This document shows, one piece after another, positions 30,979 through 35,230 of a DNA stretch of 35,230 nucleotides. Origin of the DNA: Candidatus Moraniibacteriota bacterium (lineage in GTDB: Bacteria; Patescibacteriota; Minisyncoccia; Moranbacterales; UBA11712). The stretch is from NCBI GenBank assembly GCA_030679895.1, contig JAUXSN010000028.1, positions 1 through 35,230 of the forward strand, read 5' to 3'. Made by a program: the position numbers and the translations under genes. Numbering within the stretch: the first letter of the stretch is position 1; every line of letters starts with the position of its first letter. The notes beneath the pieces were generated by a model, which searched no databases, was not told where the DNA came from, and saw nothing but the letters and a program-made list of their open reading frames with translations.

Positions 30979-32349
30979 ATGGAACGAAAAAAAATAACCA
31001 CGGAATTTCCCGACGCAAAAAAATGGGGAGGTCAGATTCAAAATTGGATGGATGGATTGCCGACCGACATCTACGCGAGATACGATTCAACCGAATTAAG
31101 ATCGCGGGAAAAACAATTGGCGGAAATGATCGGAACTTCCGATGCGGCGCTTTTCAATTCAGGAATGGGCGCGATTGTGACGGCAATGGAGGCTGAAGAA
31201 TTAAAATCCGGTGACGTTGTTTTGTGCGGAAAGGATGTCTACAGTGAAACGGCAAAATATTTTAAGGATTTAAAAAAACGGGGTATAAGAATTATTTTAA
31301 TTGATTCCGGAAATGCCGAAGAAATTGAACAAGCTATTGGAAGAGAAAGGCCTCGCCTCATCGTGCTGGAGAGTACCGGCAACTCGCCGGAAATGCCAGT
31401 TTGTGATCTCAAAAGGTTGGGAAAAAACGCGAAAGAAGCAAATAACTTTTACCACGCTGAATTAAATCCGAAAAAATCTTTGAAGCTTTATCTTGAAAGA
31501 CATGAGCTACTGAAAAAATTGCCGGAGGATTTTCAGGAAGGATTGTTGCAAAATATTGAAGAATTCAGGAAGGGTCAAAATCCTTTTGTGTTTAGAGATG
31601 CTGTCAAGAAATTTGAGAAACTTCTACAGACACCCACGAGGTCAATCGCCGTAAAGGGCATTGCAGAGATAGCAAAATTTATCTCTAATAGAAGCAGAGA
31701 AAAATTGTCTCTCATTGTTGATAATACGTTATCCTCCCCTGCCATCCGCAATCCTTTTAAAGAATTGGAGGGAAGCGGTGTGGAGATGGTGGTCGTGGAG
31801 AGTGGAACTAAGCATTATCAAAAAGGACAGGACAAAATTACTCTAGGAATCGCTTATTCTAATAAGGGAGAAAAGATAGAAAGAATCAGAGCTGAAAGGG
31901 CAAAGCTCGGAACATATCTTCAGCCCGTGGCGGAGAAAGAAATCCCTACTGATATTGCCGAAGCTATGCCCGAAATCATGAAGCGTCACGGAGGAAATGC
32001 GCTCACGCTCGCACGAATACTAGAAAAATCCGGGAACGTTTTGGATGTTGGACATCCCAATTTGGAAAAACACAAAAATTCCGAAATCGCCAAAGAAATC
32101 GCGCCTGAAGGATTAGTCAGCGTTTTTTACATTCAGGTTCCTGATGCCGAAAAATTCGTAGGCAAAGTAAAAGAATTAGGCGGGGATAGCATCGGAATCG
32201 GCGGAAGCTTCGGCCATCCCAAGACCTGGCTGTTTAATCTGGGAGAAAATAATGTTCGCATTGCAGCTGGGAGCGAAAGTCCGGAAGAATTTGAGAAAAT
32301 TTTAGATATTTTTAAACAAGCGGTGGCACAAATTAATGAAGATAAATAG
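30979..32349 (+). CDS. Cys/Met metabolism PLP-dependent enzyme with a large insertion
   Basis: 456 residues. The N-terminus ('YARYDSTELRSREKQLAEMI' then 'GTSDAALFNSGMGAIVTAME') and 'DVVLCGKDVYSET' match cystathionine gamma-synthase/methionine gamma-lyase folds. 'LSLIVDNTLSSPAIRNPFKE' supplies the PLP-ring Asp and 'VVVESGTKHYQKGQDKITLG' the Schiff-base Lys near residue 278. Between 'VLESTGNSPEMPVCDLKRLG' and the Asp strand lies a stretch of roughly 90 extra residues ('FYHAELNPKKSLKLYLERHE' and a helical continuation), absent from typical family members. The Arg binding the substrate carboxylate is probably in 'NNVRIAAGSES'. It lies between methyltransferase-like copies 2 and 3. Substrate unknown. 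Confidence 0.85.
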   Translation: MERKKITTEFPDAKKWGGQIQNWMDGLPTDIYARYDSTELRSREKQLAEMIGTSDAALFNSGMGAIVTAMEAEELKSGDVVLCGKDVYSETAKYFKDLKKRGIRIILIDSGNAEEIEQAIGRERPRLIVLESTGNSPEMPVCDLKRLGKNAKEANNFYHAELNPKKSLKLYLERHELLKKLPEDFQEGLLQNIEEFRKGQNPFVFRDAVKKFEKLLQTPTRSIAVKGIAEIAKFISNRSREKLSLIVDNTLSSPAIRNPFKELEGSGVEMVVVESGTKHYQKGQDKITLGIAYSNKGEKIERIRAERAKLGTYLQPVAEKEIPTDIAEAMPEIMKRHGGNALTLARILEKSGNVLDVGHPNLEKHKNSEIAKEIAPEGLVSVFYIQVPDAEKFVGKVKELGGDSIGIGGSFGHPKTWLFNLGENNVRIAAGSESPEEFEKILDIFKQAVAQINEDK

Positions 32350-33226
32350 TTTTGCAAAACACGAAGAACGCTGGCAAAAGATGGCTAAATTATGGAGTCT
32401 TTATTCCAAATATTCTAGGCCCAGCCCAGAAGATATAAGGCATTTCAATGAATATTTGCAATTTGCGCTTAAAGGAATTTCAGAGCCACTTGTTGTTTTG
32501 TTGGGGGCAACGCCTGAAATAAGAGATCTGCTTTTAAAATACAGCAAAAAGCAGAAAGCAAAAATAATTTGCGTTGATATGACAAAGGACATGTTCATGG
32601 CTATGTCTCATCTTACACACCACAAAAACTCAAGGGAACAATTTGTTCTAAGTAATTGGCTCTCAATATCTAAAAAGATGAAACCAAAAAGCGTGGATGT
32701 TGTAATTGGTGATTTTGTGATAGGTAATGTTGGCGAACACGAAAAAAAATTTCTAAAAGAAGTATCATCTATTTTAAAATCAAATGGTTTTTTTATAACC
32801 AGGGCTTACTATCACACGGACAGAGTTCAAAAGGTACCAAACTTTGTAAAAGAACTAAGGCGATTGGCACAAAGAGTTAAGAGGGGAAAGTATACTATTA
32901 AAGATGCCAAAGAATATTTTATGAATAACACTATGTATTCGACTTGGTATCTAAGAAAAGATAATAAAGTTTCTTTGAGTTACCGGCAAAAAGAGTATGA
33001 AAACATAAGAAATGATACTAGATTCCTAGGAAGAACAGAGGGGAAAATATTTAAATCCTTCTGGAAAGCATGGTGGCCACTTAGAGATAAATATTGGACC
33101 GATCTTCCAAAAAATGAGCTGCAAAGTATTATTAGAAGGCATTTTATCATTCGGAAAACGCTATTTTCACATGATTATGAACGGGCGGAATTTTGTCCGA
33201 TATATTTGTTGAGAAAAAAGAAATGA
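32336..33226 (+). CDS. methyltransferase-like protein, 'TPEIRD' family, copy 3
   Basis: 296 residues, more diverged than copies 1 and 2 but with the same plan: 'RWQKMAKLWSLYSKYSRPSP', 'LVVLLGATPEIRDLLLKYSK', 'KIICVDMTKDMFMAMSHLTH', 'QFVLSNWLSI', 'VDVVIGDFVIGNVGEHEKKF' and 'SSILKSNGFFITRAYYHT'. It overlaps the PLP enzyme gene by 14 bases and its stop overlaps the riboflavin kinase ATG (ATGA), so the methyltransferase-like set and the riboflavin genes form one transcription unit. Confidence 0.8.
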   Translation: MKINSFAKHEERWQKMAKLWSLYSKYSRPSPEDIRHFNEYLQFALKGISEPLVVLLGATPEIRDLLLKYSKKQKAKIICVDMTKDMFMAMSHLTHHKNSREQFVLSNWLSISKKMKPKSVDVVIGDFVIGNVGEHEKKFLKEVSSILKSNGFFITRAYYHTDRVQKVPNFVKELRRLAQRVKRGKYTIKDAKEYFMNNTMYSTWYLRKDNKVSLSYRQKEYENIRNDTRFLGRTEGKIFKSFWKAWWPLRDKYWTDLPKNELQSIIRRHFIIRKTLFSHDYERAEFCPIYLLRKKK

Positions 33227-33555
33227 AAATTAGTGGAAAAGTAATTCGAGGGAAAGGCAAGGGCAAGGAGTTAGGCTTTCCTACGGTTAATATTGAACTT
33301 CATAAAAAAATTGAAAGCGGGGTTTATGCAGGAAAAGTGAATTATGATGATAAAGAATACAAAGTGGGGATATTTGTTAATAAGGATAGTAACTTATTGG
33401 AGGCGCATCTCGTTGGTTTTTCAGGCAATTTATACGGAGAAGACATTGAGATTGAGATCAGGAATAGAATCAGGGATGTTATGAAATTTGAGAATGATGA
33501 GGAACTAAAGAGGCAAATTAAAAATGATATTAAAAATATATGTTCACAGGAATAA
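33223..33555 (+). CDS. stand-alone riboflavin kinase domain
   Basis: About 110 residues from the ATG at 33223, which overlaps the upstream stop. The track's TTG at 33193 would overlap by more. 'GKVIRGKGKGKELGFPTVNI' is the riboflavin kinase signature (GRGxGFPTAN-type) and 'LVGFSGNLYGEDIEIEIRNR' plus 'MKFENDEELKRQIKNDIKNI' are the C-terminal motifs. It makes FMN from riboflavin and ATP. Most bacteria have this domain fused behind an FAD synthetase (RibF). That half is missing, so FAD would have to be made by another enzyme or obtained elsewhere. Confidence 0.9.
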   Translation: MKISGKVIRGKGKGKELGFPTVNIELHKKIESGVYAGKVNYDDKEYKVGIFVNKDSNLLEAHLVGFSGNLYGEDIEIEIRNRIRDVMKFENDEELKRQIKNDIKNICSQE

Positions 33556-34142
33556 TCAAAAAACTTTCTAAAGCTGAAAAAGTAACTTGGCAAAAGGGCA
33601 GTCTTTTTGTTGAGATCAAAATTCCAAAGGGGTGGAAAGTTAAACTCGGCGAGAGTATTTCTGTTAACGGAGTCTGCTCAACAGTCAAAAAAGTTAGCAA
33701 AAATAATTTTACGGTTGAATATATGCCGGAGACAGTCGAAAAAACGACAGTTGGTGATTATAAAAAAGGAACAGAATTAAATCTAGAAAGAAGTTTACGG
33801 ATGAATGATCTTCTCGACGGACATTTAGTCCAGGGGCATGTGGATACGACCGGAAAAATAGTCGAAATAAAAAATGCGAAGCAATCTAAGATAATAAAAA
33901 TCCAAGTGCCCAAAGTTTTCATGAAGTTTCTGGCGCCTAAGGGGTCGGTTTCGGTTGACGGGATCAGCCTCACGATCGTTGATTCAAAAAAAGACTGGTT
34001 TACTGTCTCTCTGGTCAGCTATACTTTGGAAAATACCAATCTCGGAAAAATTAAAGTCGGCGCAAAAGTGAACATTGAAACAGACGCGATCGCTAAATAT
34101 ATATTTAATATTTTAAAATCTAGCGGGTATGCTAAATGCTAA
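33540..34142 (+). CDS. ribE: riboflavin synthase alpha subunit
   Basis: 200 residues, normal length. Starts 'MFTGIIKKLSKAEKV' as nearly all members do. It consists of two similar lumazine-binding barrels: 'GESISVNGVCSTVKKV' in the first and 'KGSVSVDGISLTIVDSKKDW' in the second, with 'MNDLLDGHLVQGHVDTTGKI' between them. It dismutates two 6,7-dimethyl-8-ribityllumazine molecules to riboflavin. Overlaps the kinase gene by 16 bases and the lumazine synthase gene by 14, so translation is coupled. Called ribE by the Gram-negative naming (ribB in Bacillus). Confidence 0.96.
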   Translation: MFTGIIKKLSKAEKVTWQKGSLFVEIKIPKGWKVKLGESISVNGVCSTVKKVSKNNFTVEYMPETVEKTTVGDYKKGTELNLERSLRMNDLLDGHLVQGHVDTTGKIVEIKNAKQSKIIKIQVPKVFMKFLAPKGSVSVDGISLTIVDSKKDWFTVSLVSYTLENTNLGKIKVGAKVNIETDAIAKYIFNILKSSGYAKC

Positions 34143-34587
34143 AAAAGGAAAAGTTAGAAAATTTGATGGATCGAAGCTGAAGATAGGCGTCATTGTTTCG
34201 CAGTTTAATAACAATATTACCGAGCCGATGCTCGATGGCGCGCTCAAGACTCTCGAGGAAAATAAAGTTAAGGCGGATAATATAAAAACTGTTTGGGTCC
34301 CTGGGTCATTTGAAATTCCGCTGGCGTGCCAAAAATTGGCGCAAGCAAAAAAATACGACGCGCTGGTGACGATCGGGTGCGTGATCAAGGGCAAAACGGA
34401 TCATTACTATTATATTTGCAATGAAGTTTCAAGAGGAATTATGGATGTGATGCTGAAGTTTGATATTCCCATCGGGTTTGGGGTGCTCACAACCCAAAAC
34501 TTGAAGCAGGCCGAAGCCCGCTCTCGCGGCAAAGAAAACAAAGGCCGCGAAGCGGCGGAAGCGGCGCTGGCGATGATGAAATTGTGA
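34129..34587 (+). CDS. ribH: 6,7-dimethyl-8-ribityllumazine synthase
   Basis: 152 residues, normal length. 'KIGVIVSQFNNNITEPMLDG' (family: SxFN), 'VWVPGSFEIPLACQKLA' (VPGxxEIP) and 'VTIGCVIKGKTDHYYYICNE' with the catalytic His, then 'IPIGFGVLTTQNLKQAEAR' (GVLTxxxxQAxxR). It condenses 3,4-dihydroxy-2-butanone 4-phosphate with the pyrimidinedione. The window has no ribA, ribB or ribD to make these precursors. Last intact gene of the riboflavin set. Confidence 0.96.
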   Translation: MLNAKKGKVRKFDGSKLKIGVIVSQFNNNITEPMLDGALKTLEENKVKADNIKTVWVPGSFEIPLACQKLAQAKKYDALVTIGCVIKGKTDHYYYICNEVSRGIMDVMLKFDIPIGFGVLTTQNLKQAEARSRGKENKGREAAEAALAMMKL

Positions 34588-34679
34588 AAAATTTTAAACG
34601 CTCTCAAGACATCGAGTGGGCGCTGGAAAAAGGAAAATTTTATATCACCCAATCCCGGCCGATCACGACATTGAAATAA
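34584..34679 (+). pseudogene. C-terminal remnant of a PEP synthase/PPDK pyruvate-phosphate-binding domain
   Basis: Too short for the ORF track. From the ribH stop the frame reads KNFKRSQDIEWALEKGKFYI, then TQSRPITTLK and a TAA stop. 'QDIEWALEKGKFYITQSRPI' is the conserved end of the PEP/pyruvate-binding domain of phosphoenolpyruvate synthase-like enzymes. Only this end remains. The upstream part was replaced exactly at the ribH 3' end. It may be an untranslated relic or be translated from the GTG at 34584 as a short peptide. Confidence 0.75.
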
Positions 34680-34719
34680 TTCTCAAAAAAGTGGGTTAGC
34701 AGGACAGTGACAGGCGCAT

Positions 34720-35230
34720 CTATTCCTTTTTCTTGTCCAGGAAGCCGATGATTTTTGCCGGTTCAGTCCGGTCTTTTTCAATGAGGCGCTTAATTACCTC
34801 AAAAACGACTTTGAATTTTCCGTCGTATTTTTTCTCCATTGCTTCAATTCTCAGACAAAGAATGCGATTGCTGATAACCATTTCTCTTATTCTCACAAAA
34901 GTTTTTATTATCTGAATGTTGACTTGGATTGCTCTTTCGCTGCTTAGAATGCTAGATAACATAGCAACCCCATATTCAGTGAAGGCATACGGCAAGTATT
35001 TTGAATGCTGCCCTTTCTCTAAGATTCCAAACTGGAATCTTAGAGAATCATACTCGATTTTGGAAAGCCGGAACATAAATTCATGCGGGAAGCGATTGAT
35101 ATTTCTTTTTACCGCCTTATTGAAATTTCCTGTTGTAATTTCATACAAAGCAGCTAAATCCCTATCAAACATCACTTTCTTTCCTCGAATCAGAAAGATT
35201 CGATTTTCAATTATTTCGCTCGGTATAATT
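34720..35230 (-). CDS. ORF6N-domain protein (5' end beyond window)
   Basis: The frame is open to the right edge: 'IIPSEIIENRIFLIRGKKVM' precedes the track's start, so at least 170 residues are visible and the true N-terminus is outside or at the edge. 'FDRDLAALYEITTGNFNKAV' followed by 'KRNINRFPHEFMFRLSKIEY' and 'YAFTEYGVAMLSSILSSERA' are the hallmark of the ORF6N family, first known from phage/virus DNA-binding proteins related to KilA-N. The C-terminal part is a coiled-coil-like helix ('RIEAMEKKYDGKFKVVFEVI'). Common as single chromosomal genes in CPR and Bacteroidetes. Probably a DNA-binding regulator. Its target is unknown. Confidence 0.88.
   Translation of the reverse strand, partial: IIPSEIIENRIFLIRGKKVMFDRDLAALYEITTGNFNKAVKRNINRFPHEFMFRLSKIEYDSLRFQFGILEKGQHSKYLPYAFTEYGVAMLSSILSSERAIQVNIQIIKTFVRIREMVISNRILCLRIEAMEKKYDGKFKVVFEVIKRLIEKDRTEPAKIIGFLDKKKE

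Noticed and set aside
1-35230. Alternative genetic code (UGA as glycine)
   Set aside because: TGA ends ribH and the third methyltransferase-like gene at the expected places, and no recognised gene contains an in-frame TGA.

Overview
The window looks like a chromosomal segment of a Patescibacteria/CPR bacterium, most probably a Parcubacteria-type lineage. The reasons are the VirB2/TrbC-like pilin ending in a 'LILNTINPDLV'-type segment, very short and overlapping genes, a single-domain YidC, a dnaA-dnaN junction followed by a small DUF721/DciA-like gene instead of recF, and many single-pass membrane-anchored proteins of unknown function. TGA is used as a normal stop (ribH, the MT3 gene), so the UGA=Gly code of Gracilibacteria/Absconditabacteria does not apply. 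No database search was run. All family names come from motifs read by eye.

Layout. (1) 1-3016, plus strand: tail of a pilin-lysozyme fusion, a small anchored protein, an Ivy-like lysozyme inhibitor and a TolB-like propeller protein, a cell-surface/type IV secretion-like set. (2) 3002-7870, minus strand: surface polysaccharide genes (flippase, GT2 glycosyltransferase, two O-antigen ligase/polymerase-like proteins). (3) 7890-13070: the replication origin block. jag, yidC, rnpA and rpmH run leftwards; dnaA, dnaN and a DUF721/DciA-like gene run rightwards. DnaA boxes lie on both sides of dnaA and an AT-rich stretch lies before dnaN. (4) 13092-15308, minus strand: a class A penicillin-binding protein. 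(5) 15372-23333, minus strand: eight tightly packed genes that look like one operon. They are a 7TM protein of the transglutaminase-associated type, an ATP-grasp/retropepsin fusion, a RimK-like ATP-grasp ligase, two tandem GT4 glycosyltransferases, an unknown protein, a DUF1704 (HExxxH/EEGLA) putative peptidase and a YdjC-like deacetylase. This is the best candidate for an undescribed system, perhaps one that attaches amino acids or peptides to, and trims them from, a surface glycan. (6) 23404-25697: ruvC with its terminator, a TrmB-like regulator with a near-perfect promoter and a palindromic operator, and a divergent glycine/sarcosine methyltransferase-like gene. (7) 25787-28326: a B12-binding-type radical SAM protein, then an AbiEii-type nucleotidyltransferase toxin-antitoxin pair lying between two near-identical direct repeats. 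(8) 28366-29082, minus strand: yebC. (9) 29209-34679, plus strand: three paralogous methyltransferase-like proteins with an unusual 'TPEIRD' motif interleaved with a Cys/Met-metabolism PLP enzyme, running directly into riboflavin kinase, riboflavin synthase and lumazine synthase, then a short leftover of a PEP synthase-like gene. (10) 34720-35230, minus strand: an ORF6N-domain protein cut by the window edge.

No tRNA, rRNA, CRISPR array or insertion sequence was recognised. Stretches between genes are short. The only ones near or above 200 bases are the dnaA-dnaN origin region and the trmB/methyltransferase divergent region, and both are described.
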